Source: Drosophila miranda
Lineage: Eukaryota; Arthropoda; Insecta; Diptera; Drosophilidae
Assembly (NCBI RefSeq): GCF_003369915.1
Contig: NW_022881603.1
Span: forward strand, 51,709,723 to 51,773,722
DNA: 64,000 nucleotides
Direction: 5' to 3'
Shown piece by piece: positions 19,074-30,038 of this stretch. Under the pieces are notes generated by a model. It did no database searches and was not told the origin of the DNA. It saw only the letters and a list, made by a program, of their open reading frames with translations. Each line of letters starts with the position of its first letter. Position 1 is the first letter of the stretch. The position numbers and the translations under genes were made by a program.

Positions 19074-19211
19074 TCATACAGCCAGTGGATTTTCGCGTAG
19101 AAACAACACTCCGTCGACGATTGGGATGTAGTTCGCAGTGGAGTAATCGTTGAGTTTGACCGACGCGTGTGCGGCGGACGCGAGGACGAGGAGAGTCAAC
19201 AGGGTGTTCAC
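19074..19211 (-). pseudogene. env: env-like remnant, GTG start (M1/M2 boundary)
   Basis: 46-codon block on the minus strand with GTG at 19,211-19,209 and TGA at 19,076-19,074; P3-type allele. Confidence 0.4.
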
Positions 19212-19445
19212 AGCTTGTATGTTTTCTTACGTTGGGTGACACCGGAGGGGAGCGGAGTGTTTCGGTAGGGTGATTGGTTTGGCGGCGTCGGGCGAGTCTC
19301 TGACTGAGGTTGTGGGTTCAGGTGGCTTCGTCTTCTCCTGCTGAGGGCGTTCTGATGGATGGGAGCTCGAGTTGGGGCTATTTAATTCGTTTTTGGGAGT
19401 CGATTTTTGCGGAGCCAGCTCTTCTTTGGTCTTCTGTGCTGCACC

Positions 19446-19884
19446 GTGGGTGTGTTTTGGGTCAGCCGCGTGCCCTTTTCTTGTTTTTTTTATCTGGGAA
19501 ACTCCTCTTCGGCGGTGTCGCCGTTTGTGGCTCGGCGTCATGTTTCTTCAGTGGTCTGCGTTGGGATTTCCGCGTTCTCTTCGCTTCGTCAGCTAATTCG
19601 TGGGGTGCATGGTCGTGGCGTCTAGTGAGCGTTACGTTACTTCTCTTGCTGGCGTCAGCGCTGTTTGGTTAATTGGCGATCGCGTACTTCGCTGCGCCTG
19701 TGTTCTCGGCGGTGGGTGTGTTTTGGGTCAGCCGCGTGCCCTTTTCTTGTTTTTTTTATCTGGGAAACTCCTCTTCGGCGGTGTCGCCGGTTGTGGCTCG
19801 GCGTCATGTTTCTTCTGTGGTCTGCGTTGGGATGTCCGCGTTCTCTTCGCTTCGTCAGCTAATTCGTGGGGTGCATGGTCGTGG
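19446..19884 (-). repeat. 266-bp tandem duplication of the tail (second copy partial)
   Basis: Sequence beginning GTGGGTGTGTTTTGGG recurs 266 bp later. The second copy is followed to about 19,884 and then diverges. The same duplication with the same offset is at 32,145-32,660. Confidence 0.8.
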
Positions 19885-20099
19885 CTGACTCACTCGGTGC
19901 CGTGGTTGGGGCGTCGGGTTAATGTCTCGTTGCTTTGCTCGTCTAGGTCAGCATTCTCATGTAGGTCGGCGGGTTCTTCGGGCTCGCGATCGCGGAATTT
20001 CTTCAGGGCGTTACTGTGGTTGAGATTCTTCAAGCTCGATTATCGTAAGAATGGTAAGCTGAGCCTCTCTCGGTGGTCTGTCTTCTGGAGGGGCGTCCT

Positions 20100-20690
20100 T
20101 CATTCTTTTTCCTTCGTTGGTGGAGCCGCGTCGGTTGCCTCGGAGGACCGGCTCGCTTTCTTCGTTGCTTTGCTTGATTTTTGGTTTATCGGCGTGGGGC
20201 TAGTGCTCCTCATTGCTGCCGTGGGTTTTGTGTTCCTCGTTTCTTGTGCTTGTGTCTCGTTTCGTATCGGGGGATTCGTCGGCGGCGGGGGTCTGGAGTT
20301 CATGGGTCCTGGGGTGTGTACTTGGCAGGCGGTGATCATCGGCGTGTTTGAGACGGGGCGTTGGTGACCTTGATGGAAGAGGCGTGTGGTGCCGCACTGT
20401 ATCATCGTGTCGGTGGCGCATAGGAAATCCATCTTTACTATGACTTGCTCGAGCATATTCGATAGTACTAAGAGCGGCATCTGAACCTCCCGCTCGTCTA
20501 GTCGGACGCGCGCTAGCAAGATCTGAGTTATCTCGCGTGCGCAGCCGTCGGCCAGGAGGATCTGGACGCACGCCTCTCGCAGGTCGTTGTTGTGATCGAG
20601 TTGGCGGGCGAGGTCGGCGTTGATGAAGCTTCGCGAGGCTCCGGTGTCGACCGTGGCATCCGTGCACCGTGCTCCGATGGCCTATCCGGC
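20100..20690 (-). pseudogene. pro: Retropepsin with 11-bp deletion, M2
   Basis: Protease domain sequence (DTGAS, VKMDFL) and linker. An 11-bp deletion just before the domain (CGATGGCCTATCC on the plus strand, against GGTTACTCTCGCCACTATCC in M3) shifts the frame, so the upstream gag frame enters the wrong phase here. The open piece 20,100-20,519 holds only the C-terminal part and linker. Confidence 0.6.
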
Positions 20691-21787
20691 CGTCTTGTAC
20701 TTGTAGCGGGGGCTGCGTAGCTTCCTGGACTGGAGCGCCGACATGGTGTGGCACCCTTGCGGGTTCCGGGACGTTCCAGTGGGTTTTTCGGAATTGGGCC
20801 CGATTCGTCTCGCCTTCGTTTTGCGCTCGTTGTGCCATTGGCCGTGTGTACCTTGGTGGTTGTCGGGGGGGGATGGGCGTTGCTAAGATATTCCTCTCCT
20901 GTATACTTTCGTATTCCATGGCCAATATCGTGAGTTGTGCTAGGCTTCGTAGTTCGTGTCTTCGCACGTATAGCTGATACGATGGGAGAGTGTTGTCGTA
21001 GATCCTGTTAAATTTTTTGGCAGCGTCGTACCCGACGTGGTGCATGAGCAAAAGGAGCTCGATGACGAAGTCCTTGAACGGTTCGCCTACCGCTTGCTTG
21101 CGGTTCTTGATCTGGTCTTCCAGCTGCTCGAAGTACCTGGGAGGCAGGAAGAAGGCTAGGAATTCCTGACGGAACTCGGTCCTGACGGAACTCGGTCCTG
21201 ACGGAACTCGGTCCTGACGGAAGTCGCTCTGTAGTCGGCTGGTGCGGAACCATCGGTTGGCTCGGTCGGTGAGGAGCTCCGCCATGGCTCGCGGCAGGAA
21301 GTTCATGTTTACCCGTACGAGAGGGCACGCTCTTCCAGTAGCTCAACGAAAAGCAGTGGGTCATCCTGCCCGTCGAACTGGATTCCCCACTTTCGAATCC
21401 GTTCCGCCATCTGCGCGACGTGACTGTAGTAATGGCCGTCTGTGGGGCCGTTTCCTTCTGCGAGAAAGACCTTCTTTGGTAGACCTGCGGCGGTTATCGA
21501 TGTCGGCGGGACGCTGCTTTTGTCCCCCGTGGTTCCACGGGGTCGTAGGCTGAGCTCGGGGTCTGTGTTTCGCTTCTCCGCCGAGGTGCCCGGCTGTGGT
21601 CATCTGGCTCGTCCTGGTGATCTGTCTACTAGTTCGGCGAAATTTCTCCGCAAATCTTCCACGTTTCCCTCGCGGCTGAATCCGAATTCCTCGGCGAAGG
21701 ATTCCAGCTCACCCTTCCGGTACTCACCCTTGGGTTGGCGAATCCAGGGTAATACTCACCGGGCTGTTCGTCTGTATGGGATTCCAT
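20690..21787 (-). pseudogene. gag: gag remnant, M2 with long capsid frame
   Basis: ATG complement at 21,785-21,787. From MNFLPRAMAELL (21,306) through three 16-bp units (frame kept), FLPPRYFEQLEDQIKNRKQ, MHHVGYDAAKKF and RRHELRSLAQLTILAMEYESIQERN to the post-capsid region, the frame is continuous: the best-preserved capsid in the window. The 368-codon frame 20,200-21,306 continues after the 11-bp deletion as out-of-frame protease sequence. The N-terminal part is separated by the 1-bp loss after SYG. Confidence 0.7.
21166..21222 (-). repeat. 16-bp minisatellite in gag, 3 units (M2)
   Basis: Three added units (48 bp); frame kept, which explains the long capsid frame of M2. Confidence 0.9.
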
Positions 21788-22045
21788 TGCTCCGTTTATT
21801 TCTCGCGTTTGCTATTTCGTTTGGCTTGCGTTTTCCGGCACTGGGACACTGGGTCGAGCTTCGCCGCGGGCTTTTTGAATATCTTCTCGGGGTGATGGCA
21901 CCGTTGAGCCGCGCTTTCGTTATCTCGTTGCGTAACCCGCACCGCTGGAAATTGCGCGAAGTCGGTGTTTCCTTCGCGTTGTTTTTCCTGTTTTTCTAGC
22001 GGCCGTGGAGTTTTATTCCACAAACCCTCGTCGACGTTCCCTCAG

Positions 22046-22063
22046 GTCCCTGCTCGGGCGCCA
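22046..22063 (-). other. tRNA-Lys primer binding site, M2
   Basis: Reverse complement of the 18-mer at 1913. Confidence 0.85.
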
Positions 22064-22065
22064 CT

Positions 22066-23197
22066 TGTGATGGACCTATTTCAGGCTGAGGTAAGCTCAT
22101 TCACGTCCAGGGGTCAATCCACAAGAAATTTTTAGAAGTAGATGGAACTTTGAGGAGACGTCGGAGTGGGGGAAGTCCGCGTGACCTGGTGTGTTTGGTC
22201 AGCGAAATGGAGTCGGCGCATGTCGATCGGGATCTATGTGTGGAGGGGGGTGTGCTCGTGTAGTAAATAATGTATGCGTTCAATTTACGTTGGGCGAGGC
22301 GCTGTAATTTAGTATCAGGTTTTATGCTTATAATATGTCGGGGGAATCCTTTTAGGTTCGTTACAAGACTAAAAACTAACTGCTATGATGGGTTAAACTT
22401 GTTTACGTAAATTTAAAATTTAGAATCTGGTTTTTTCTCGCAGATTAGAGAGTTTTTCATAGATTTGGACGCATGTGAAATATAACGAATGCCCCATCTC
22501 GGGGCACTGGCAGATGAGATAGGAAATCACCGGCATCATAGCAGTTCTTGAATAAATCGACAATGTATTTTCTTTTTACGGTATCTCTGGGCGGTGCCAA
22601 TCGCTTGGCGCCTTCTTTGGATATGTGCTACAAAACGATTCAGGTATAAATATATCAATATTAAACATATGTATGTGTGTGGTAAAGCAACCCACCATTA
22701 AGGCTGGAAATATGGAAAGATTGACAAAGGCTGGTGGCCTGTTAAGTGACTTCTAATTGAAGACCTTGTCAGTATGTTGCCTGTTCTCATCATATCTATC
22801 AGCATGGCCCGCTATCCTCTCCGGTGCTCGAACTTCTGCGATTCCGGACCCGGTTCTGGTCCGATTTTGCATCTCTACTGCGAATGATGGGAATGAGCAA
22901 GCTGCCGAATATATCTTGGGATACTTTGTATTTCGCTATTTTTTACTAAATTTTTGCCTGTAAAAGTATTTTACAAAAGATCCACCACTTGGGTTACGTC
23001 CTATTTTGACAATAGTTTCACACTATACTGAGTTTTAAAAAATTTGTTGCTTTGCGTATTTGTATTGACAGATGAATGACGATTCTCGTTACTGCAATTT
23101 TTAAAGTAATGGGATTTATATTTGTTGTAGTGAACTGCTGCAACAGATCGATCGGTAAGATACAAAAATGTTGGTTCTACGTGTGATAATCCGATAA
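22066..23197 (-). mobile_element. Osvaldo-like LTR (M2/M3 shared)
   Basis: Inverse of L2, uninterrupted, about 1.1 kb. Shared by M2 (its 5' LTR) and M3 (its 3' LTR). Confidence 0.7.
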
Positions 23198-23335
23198 TCA
23201 TACAGCCAGTGGGTGTTCGCGTAGAAGCAGCACTCTGTCGACGATTGGGATGTAGTTCGCAGTGGGGTAATCGTTGAGTAAGACCGACACGTGTGCGGCG
23301 GCCGCGAGGACGAGGAGTGGCAAAAGGGTGTTCAT
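23198..23335 (-). pseudogene. env: env-like N-terminal remnant, M3
   Basis: ATG (23,335-23,333) to TGA, 45 codons, ATG-type allele with a two-base difference (GTCTTACTC for GTCAAACTC). Confidence 0.4.
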
Positions 23336-23956
23336 AGCTTGTATGTTTTCTCACGTTGGGTGACACCGGAGGGGAGCGGATTGTTTCGGAAGGGTGATTG
23401 GTTTGGCGGCGTCGGGCGAGTCTCTGACTGAGGTTGTGGGTTCAGGGGACTTCGTCTTCTCTTGCTGAGGGCGTACTGATGGATGGGAGCTCGAGTTTGG
23501 GCTATTTAAGTCGTTTTTGGGAGTCGATTTTTGCGGAGCCAGCTCTTCTTTGGTCTTCTGTGCTGCACCGGGGGTGTGTATTGGGTCAGCCGCGTGCCCT
23601 TTTCTTGTTTTTTTATTTGGGAAACTCCTCTTCGGCGGTGTCGCCGGTTGTGGCTCGGCGTCATGTTTCTTCTGTGGTCTACGTTGGGATGTCCGCGTTC
23701 TCTTCGCTTCGTCAGCTAATTCGTGGGGTGCATGGTCGTGGCTGACTCACTCGGTGCCGTGGTTGGGGCGTCGGGTTAATGTCTCGTTGCTTTGCTCGTC
23801 TAGGTCAGCATTCTCATGTAGGTCGGCGGGTTCTTCGGGCTCGCGATCGCGGAATTTCTTCAGGTCGTTACTGTGGTTGAGATTCTTCAAGCTCGATTAT
23901 CGTAAGAATGGTAAGCTGAGCCTCTCTCGGTGGTCTGTCTTCTGGAGGGGCGTCCT

Positions 23957-24919
23957 TCATTCTTTTTCCTTCGTTGGTGGAGCCGCGTCGGTTGCCTCGG
24001 AGGACCGGCTCGCTTTCTTCGTTGCTTTGCTTGATTTTTGGTTTATCGGCGTGGGGCTAGTGCGCCTCATTGCTGCCGTGGGTTTTGTGTTCCTCGTTTC
24101 TTGTGCTTGTGTCTCGTTTCGTATCGGGGGATTCGTCGGCGGCGGGGGTCTGGAGTTCATGGGTCCTGGGGTGTGTACTTGGCAGGCGGTGATCATCGGC
24201 GTGTTTGAGACGGGGCGTTGGTGACCTTGATGGAAGAGGCGTGTGGTGCCGCACTGTATCATCGTGTCGGTGGCGCATAGGAAATCCATCTTTACTATGA
24301 CTTGCTCGAGCATATTCGATAGTACTAAGAGCGGCATCTGAACCTTCCGCTCGTCTAGTCGGACGCGCGCTAGCAAGATCTGAGTTATCTCGCGTGCGCA
24401 GCCGTCGGCCAGGAGGATCTGGACGCACGCCTCTCGCAGGTCGTTGTTGTGATCGAGTTGGCGGGCGAGGTCGGCGTTGATGAAGCTTCGCGAGGCTCCG
24501 GTGTCGACCGTGGCATCCGTGCACCGTGCTCCGATGGTTACTCTCGCCACTATCCGGCCGTCTTGTACTTGTAGCGGGGGCTGCGTAGCTTCCTGGACTG
24601 GAGCGCCGACAAGGTGTGGCACCCTTGCGGGTTCCGGGACGTTCCAGTGGGTTTTTCGGAATTGGGCCCGATTCGTCTCGCCTTCGTTTTGCGCTCGTTG
24701 TGCCATTGGCCGTGTGTACCTTGGTGGTTGTCGGGGGGGGATGGGCGTTGCTAAGATATTCCTCTCCTGTATACTTTCGTATTCCATGGCCAATATCGTG
24801 AGTTGTGCTAGGCTTCGTAGTTCGTGTCTTCGCACGTATAGCTGATACGATGGGAGAGTGTTGTCGTAGATCCTGTTAAATTTTTTGGCAGCGTCGTACC
24901 CGACGTGGTGCATGAGCAA
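23957..24919 (-). CDS. gag-pro: Capsid C-terminus/retropepsin fusion ORF, 320 codons (M3)
   Basis: Starts (TTG or the nearby ATG) in the capsid block MHHVGYDAAKKF, continues through RRHELRSLAQLTILAMEYESIQERN and the post-capsid region, and enters a complete retropepsin (DTGAS, LLADG block, VKMDFL) and linker without a break. The zinc knuckles and heptamer are missing, so Gag and Pro are one frame. Upstream, four 16-bp units cut the frame off from the Gag N-terminus. P2 has the same deletion but a 1-2 bp loss in its C-run (near 7,630) breaks the link. Confidence 0.6.
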   Translation of the reverse strand: MLMHHVGYDAAKKFNRIYDNTLPSYQLYVRRHELRSLAQLTILAMEYESIQERNILATPIPPRQPPRYTRPMAQRAQNEGETNRAQFRKTHWNVPEPARVPHLVGAPVQEATQPPLQVQDGRIVARVTIGARCTDATVDTGASRSFINADLARQLDHNNDLREACVQILLADGCAREITQILLARVRLDERKVQMPLLVLSNMLEQVIVKMDFLCATDTMIQCGTTRLFHQGHQRPVSNTPMITACQVHTPGPMNSRPPPPTNPPIRNETQAQETRNTKPTAAMRRTSPTPINQKSSKATKKASRSSEATDAAPPTKEKE

Positions 24920-25683
24920 AAGGAGCTCGATGACGAAGTCCTTGAACGGTTCGCCTACCGCTTGCTTGCGGTTCTTGATCTGGTCTTCCAGCTGCTCGAA
25001 GTACCTGGGAGGCAGGAAGAAGGCTAGGAATTCCTGACGGAACTCGGTCCTGACGGAACTCGGTCCTGACGGAACTCGGTCCTGACGGAACTCGGTCCTG
25101 ACGGAAGTCGGTCCATGAGGCGCTCTGTAGTCGGCTGGTGCGGAACCATCGGTTGGCTCGGTCGGTGAGGAGCTCCGCCATGGATCGCGGCAGGAAGTTC
25201 ATGTTTACCCGTACGAGAGGGCACGCTCTTCCAGTAGCTCAACGAAAAGCAGTGGGTCATCCTGCCCGTCGAACTGGATTCCCCACTTTCGAATCCGTTC
25301 CGCCATCTGCGCGACGTGACTGTAGTAATGGCCGTCTGTGGGGCCGTTTCCTTCTGCGAGAAAGACCTTCTTTGGTAGACCTGCGGCGGTTATCGATGTC
25401 GGCGGGACGCTGCTTTTGTCCCCCGTGGTTCCACGGGGTCGTAGGCTGAGCTCGGGGTCTGTGTTTCGCTTCTCCGCCGAGGTGCCCGGCTGTGGTCATC
25501 TGGCTCGTCCTGGTGATCTGTCTACTAGTTCGGCGAAATTTCTCCGCTAATCTTCCACGTTTCCCTCGCGGCTGAATCCGAATTCCTCGGCGAAGGATTC
25601 CAGCTCACCCTTCCGGTACTCACCCTTGGGTTGGCGAATCCAGGGTAATACTCACCGGGCTGTTCGTCTGTATGGGATTCCAT
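24560..25683 (-). pseudogene. gag: gag remnant, M3
   Basis: ATG complement at 25,681-25,683. Same blocks and breaks as P2: N-terminal frame stop, 1-bp loss after SYG, four minisatellite units. Its 3' part is open into the protease (see 23,957-24,919). Confidence 0.65.
25034..25106 (-). repeat. 16-bp minisatellite in gag, 4 units (M3)
   Basis: Four added units, as in P2; frame shifted. Confidence 0.9.
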
Positions 25684-25907
25684 TGCTCCGTTTATTTCTC
25701 GCGTTTGCTATTTCGTTTGGCTTGCGTTTTCCGGCACTGGGACACTGGTCGGGGTGATGGCACCGTTGAGCCGCGCTTTCGTTATCTCGTTGCGTAACCC
25801 GCACCGCTGGAAATTGCGCGAAGTCGGGGTTTCCTTCGCGTTGTTTTTCCTGTTTTTCTAGCGGCCGTGGAGTTTTATTCCACAAACCCTCGTCGACGTT
25901 CCCTCAG

Positions 25908-25925
25908 GTCCCTGCTCGGGCGCCA
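25908..25925 (-). other. tRNA-Lys primer binding site, M3
   Basis: Reverse complement of the 18-mer at 1913. Confidence 0.85.
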
Positions 25926-25927
25926 CT

Positions 25928-27059
25928 TGTGATGGACCTATTTCAGGCTGAGGTAAGCTCATTCACGTCCAGGGGTCAATCCACAAGAAATTTTTAGAAG
26001 TAGATGGAACTTTGAGGAGACGTCGGAGTGGGGGAAGTCCGCGTGACCTGGTGTGTTTGGTCAGCGAAATGGAGTCGGCGCATGTCGATCGGGATCTATG
26101 TGTGGAGGGGGGTGTGCTCGTGTAGTAAATAATGTATGCGTTCAATTTACGTTGGGCGAGGCGCTGTAATTTAGTATCAGGTTTTATGCTTATAATATGT
26201 CGGGGGAATCCTTTTAGGTTCGTTACAAGACTAAAAACTAACTGCTATGATGGGTTAAACTTGTTTACGTAAATTTAAAATTTAGAATCTGGTTTTTTCT
26301 CGCAGATTAGAGAGTTTTTCATAGATTTGGACGCATGTGAAATATAACGAATGCCCCATCTCGGGGCACTGGCAGATGAGATAGGAAATCACCGGCATCA
26401 TAGCAGTTCTTGAATAAATCGACAATGTATTTTCTTTTTACGGTATCTCTGGGCGGTGCCAATCGCTTGGCGCCTTCTTTGGATATGTGCTACAAAACGA
26501 TTCAGGTATAAATATATCAATATTAAACATATGTATGTGTGTGGTAAAACAACCCACCATTAAGGCTGGAAATATGGAAAGATTGACAAAGGCTGGTGGC
26601 CTGTTAAGTGACTTCTAATTGAAGACCTTGTCAGTATGTTGCCTGTTCTCATCATATCTATCAGCATGGCCCGCTATCCTCTCCGGTGCTCGAACTTCTG
26701 CGATTCCGGACCCGGTTCTGGTCCGATTTTGCATCTCTACTGCGAATGATGGGAATGAGCAAGCTGCCGAATATATCTTGGGATACTTTGTATTTCGCTA
26801 TTTTTTACTAAATTTTTGCCTGTAAAAGTATTTTACAAAAGATCCACCACTTGGGTTACGTCCTATTTTGACAATAGTTTCACACTATACTGAGTTTTAA
26901 AAAATTTGTTGCTTTGCGTATTTGTATTGACAGATGAATGACGATTCTCGTTACTGCAATTTTTAAAGTAATGGGATTTATATTTGTTGTAGTGAACTGC
27001 TGCAACAGATCGATCGGTAAGATACAAAAATGTTGGTTCTACGTGTGATAATCAGATAA
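25928..27059 (-). mobile_element. Osvaldo-like LTR (M3/M4 shared)
   Basis: Inverse of L2, uninterrupted; nearly identical to 22,066-23,197. Confidence 0.7.
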
Positions 27060-27197
27060 TCATACAGCCAGTGGGTGTTCGCGTAGAAGCAGCACTCTGT
27101 CGACGATTGGGATGTAGTTCGCAGTGGGGTAATCGTTGAGTTTGACCGACACGTGTGCGGCGGCCGCGAGGACGAGGAGTGGCAAAAGGGTGTTCAT
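27060..27197 (-). pseudogene. env: env-like N-terminal remnant, M4
   Basis: ATG to TGA, 45 codons; inverse of 5135-5272. Confidence 0.4.
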
Positions 27198-28422
27198 AGC
27201 TTGTATGTTTTCTCACGTTGGGTGACACCGGAGGGGAGCGGAATGTTTCCGTAGGGTGATTGGTTTGGCGGCGTTGGGCGAGTCTCTGACTGAGGTTGTG
27301 GGTTCAGGTGGCTTCGTCTTCTTCTGCTGAGGGCGTACTGATGGATGCGAGCTCGAGTTTGGGCTATTTAAGTCGTTTTTGGGAGTCGATTTTTGCGGAG
27401 CCAGCTCTTCTTTGGTCTTCTGTGCTGCACCGTGGGTGTGTTTTGGGTCAGCCGCGTGCCCTATTCTTTTTTTTATTTGGGAAACTCCTCTTTGGCGGTG
27501 TCGCCGGTTGTGGCTCGGCGTCATGTTTCTTCTGTGGTCTGCGTTGGGATTTCCGCGTTCTCTTCGCTTCGTCAGCTAATTCGTGGGGTGCATGGTAGTG
27601 GCGTCTAGTGAGCGTTACGTTACTTCTCTTGCTGGCGTCAGCGCTGTTGGTTAATTGGCGATCGCGTACTTCGCTGCGCCTGTGTTCTCGGCGGTAATAT
27701 GTCGTCGGCTCGCGTTTTGGCGATGCTGTCTCTTTTGGCCGGGTATCCAGGGTTTTGCTGACTCTGCGGTGCCGTGGTTGGGGTCGGGTAAATGTCTCGT
27801 TACTTTCCTCGTCGGTGTCAGCATTCTCATGTAGGTCGGTGGGTTCTCCGGGCTCGCGTTCGCGGAATTTCTTCAGGTCGTTACTGTGGTTGAGATTCTT
27901 CAAGCTCGATTATCGTAAGAATGGTAAGCTGAGCCTCGCTCGGTGGTCTGCGAGTGCTGCCAGCTCCTCGTCCAGACATTCCTGTATCCCTGGTGCGATG
28001 TCGGGAGGCCACGGGTCGGGGACTTGTTCCGGATCATCTTCGGGCGGGTTGTCGATTGCTGGGTTGTAAGTGTGGTCGGGGTCCTCGGGGAGGACTGTCG
28101 CATCGAATGCGCTTGTTGGTTCGACTTCGCGAGTGTATTCGCTTATGCTGGCGACGACAGCGGGGGTGTCGACCATGGGAGGGGTGCCCGTGTGGGTCAC
28201 GGTGGCGATCCTAGCTTTGGACCGACGGCTAGTTTGGGCGACGCAGGTGGCGACATGGCTCCAGGCGTAGTGTTGGGCCGCATGCCGCCGCTGTGCGAGG
28301 GGTTGCCTGGGAGGCGTTCCATGATGTCGGTGGCGATCAATGGAGTGTTGGCTCCTGCGCCTCGTGTGGCGGTGGTCGCTTTCTTCGTTGCTTTGCTTGA
28401 TTTTTGGTTTATCGGCGTGGGG

Positions 28423-29079
28423 CTAGTGCGCCTCATTGCTGCCGTGGGTTTTGTGTTCCTCGTTTCTTGTGCTTGTGTCTCGTTTCGTTTCGGGGGATTC
28501 GTCGGCGGTGGGGTTCTCGAGTTCATGGGTCCTGGGGTGTGTACTTGGCTGGCGGTGATCATCGGCGTGTTTGAGAAGGGGCGTTGGTGACCTTGATGGA
28601 GGAGGCGTGCCGCACTGTATCATCGGGACTTGCTCGAGCATATTCGATAGTACTAAGAGCGGCATCTGAACCTCCCGCTCGTCTAGTCGGACGCGCGCTA
28701 GCAAGATCTGAGTTATCTCGCGTGCGGAGCCGTCGGCCAGGCAGATCTGGACGCACGCCTCTCGCAGGTCGTTGTTGTGATCGAGTTGGCGGGCGAGGTC
28801 GGCGTTGATGAAGCTTCGCGAGGCTCCAGTGTCGACCGTGGCTTCCGTGCGGCGTCCTTCGATGTTTATTCTCGCCACTATCCGACCGTCGTGTACTTGT
28901 AGCGGGTTCCTAAGTTGCGTGTCTGAGGAAGCGTCGTGCCCGGCTGTTCCCGTGTCAGCTGGGGACGCGAGTCGTTTCCCGACGGGTGTTGACGGCACAC
29001 AGTCCACTGTGCGTGTTCCGCGCTTCACGCATTCCCAACAGAGGAGGATCGATGGGTTGGTGCAGCACGCGGGAAGCAT
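28423..29079 (-). CDS. pro: Zinc knuckle 2/retropepsin ORF, M4 (motif deletion)
   Basis: 218 codons. Knuckle 2 (CWEC...VDC, His replaced by Thr) is in frame with the protease because of the same 1-bp insertion as in M1. The active site is DTGAS, but VxMDFL is deleted as in P1 (LEQV to MIQCG), so catalytic folding is doubtful. The linker follows. Confidence 0.6.
   Translation of the reverse strand: MLPACCTNPSILLCWECVKRGTRTVDCVPSTPVGKRLASPADTGTAGHDASSDTQLRNPLQVHDGRIVARINIEGRRTEATVDTGASRSFINADLARQLDHNNDLREACVQICLADGSAREITQILLARVRLDEREVQMPLLVLSNMLEQVPMIQCGTPPPSRSPTPLLKHADDHRQPSTHPRTHELENPTADESPETKRDTSTRNEEHKTHGSNEAH
28931..28980 (-). promoter_or_regulatory. GGGAAAC heptamer plus downstream hairpin (M4)
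   Basis: Minus strand: GGGAAAC 28,980-28,974; spacer GACTC; outer stem GCGTC (28,968-28,964) with GACGC (28,935-28,931); inner stem CCCAGCTG (28,963-28,956) with CAGCCGGG (28,946-28,939); loop of 9 nt. Identical to M1. The plus copies retain only the heptamer because ~50 nt including the hairpin is missing. Confidence 0.6.
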
Positions 29080-30038
29080 GTCCAGCTTCTCCGCAACGGC
29101 GGCAGGCCGCGTGTGGGTTGTCGATAGGGGTGGTGATCATTCGATCTGTAGCTTCCCGGACTGGAGCGCCGACATGGTGTGGCCCCCTTGCGGGTTCCGG
29201 GGCTTTCCAGTGAGGTTTTCGGAACTGGGCCCTAGTTCGTGTCTTCGCACGTATTGCTGGTACGATGGGAGAGTGTTGTCGTAGATCCTGTTAATTTTTT
29301 TGGCAGCGTCGTACCCGGCGTGGTGCATGAGCAAAACGAGCTCGATGACGAAGTCCTTGAACGGTTCGCCTACCGCTTGTTTGCGGTCCTTGATCTGGTA
29401 TTCCAGCTGCTCGAAGTACCTGGGAGGCAGGAAGAAGGCTAGGAATTCCTGACGGAACTCGGTCCTGACGGAACTCGGTCCTGACGGAACTCGGTCCTGA
29501 CGGAACTCGGTCCTGACGGAAGTCGCTCTGTAGTCGGCTGGTGCGGAACCATCGGTTGGCTCGGTCGGTGAGGAGCTCCGCCATGGCTCGCGGCAGGTAG
29601 TTCATGTTTACCCGTACGAGAGGGCACGCTCTTCCAGTAGCTCAACGAAAGACAGTGGGTCATCCTGCCCGTCGAACTGGATTCCCCACTTCCGAATCCG
29701 TTCCGCCACCTGCGCGGCTTGACTGTAGTAATGGCCGTCTGTGGGGCCGTTTCCCTCTGCGAGAAAGACCTTCTTAGGTAGACCTGCGGCGGTTATCGAT
29801 GTCGTCGGGACGCTGGTAGGCTGAGCTCGGGGTCTGTCTTTCGCTTCTCCGCCGAGGTGCCCGGCTGTGGTCATCTGGCTCGTCCTGGCGAAATTTCTCC
29901 GCAAATCTTCCACGTTTCCCTCGCGGCTGAATTCGAATTCCTCGGGGAAGGATTCCAGCTCACCCTTCCGGTACTCACCCTTGGGTTGGCGGATCCAGGA
30001 TAATATTAACCGGGCTGTTCGTCTGTATGGGATTCCAT
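28955..30038 (-). pseudogene. gag: gag remnant, M4
   Basis: ATG complement at 30,036-30,038. The splice-donor-like site after codon 10 is mutated (GTTAATATT) as in P1. Capsid is open from EFLAFF to RRHEL, then the GPSSENL deletion joint as in M1. Knuckle 1 CRRCGEAGHA intact. Breaks: 1-bp loss after SYG, four 16-bp units, 1-bp insertion after knuckle 1. Confidence 0.65.
29449..29521 (-). repeat. 16-bp minisatellite in gag, 4 units (M4)
   Basis: Four added units; the 12 bp next to it is deleted as in M1 and M2. Confidence 0.9.

Larger units (their letters stand above)
19212..22045 (-). mobile_element. Osvaldo-like internal region, copy M2
   Basis: Minus strand: leader, gag, frame-shifted protease, linker, and a tail with a partial tandem duplication (19,446-19,884). 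Zinc knuckles and heptamer are deleted as in P2. It is the second inverted version of P2 (coordinate sum about 28,470). Confidence 0.8.
23336..25907 (-). mobile_element. Osvaldo-like internal region, copy M3
   Basis: Inverse of P2. It differs by loss of about 34 bp in the leader (near 25,750), one base difference that keeps the capsid-protease frame open, and a few substitutions. Confidence 0.8.
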
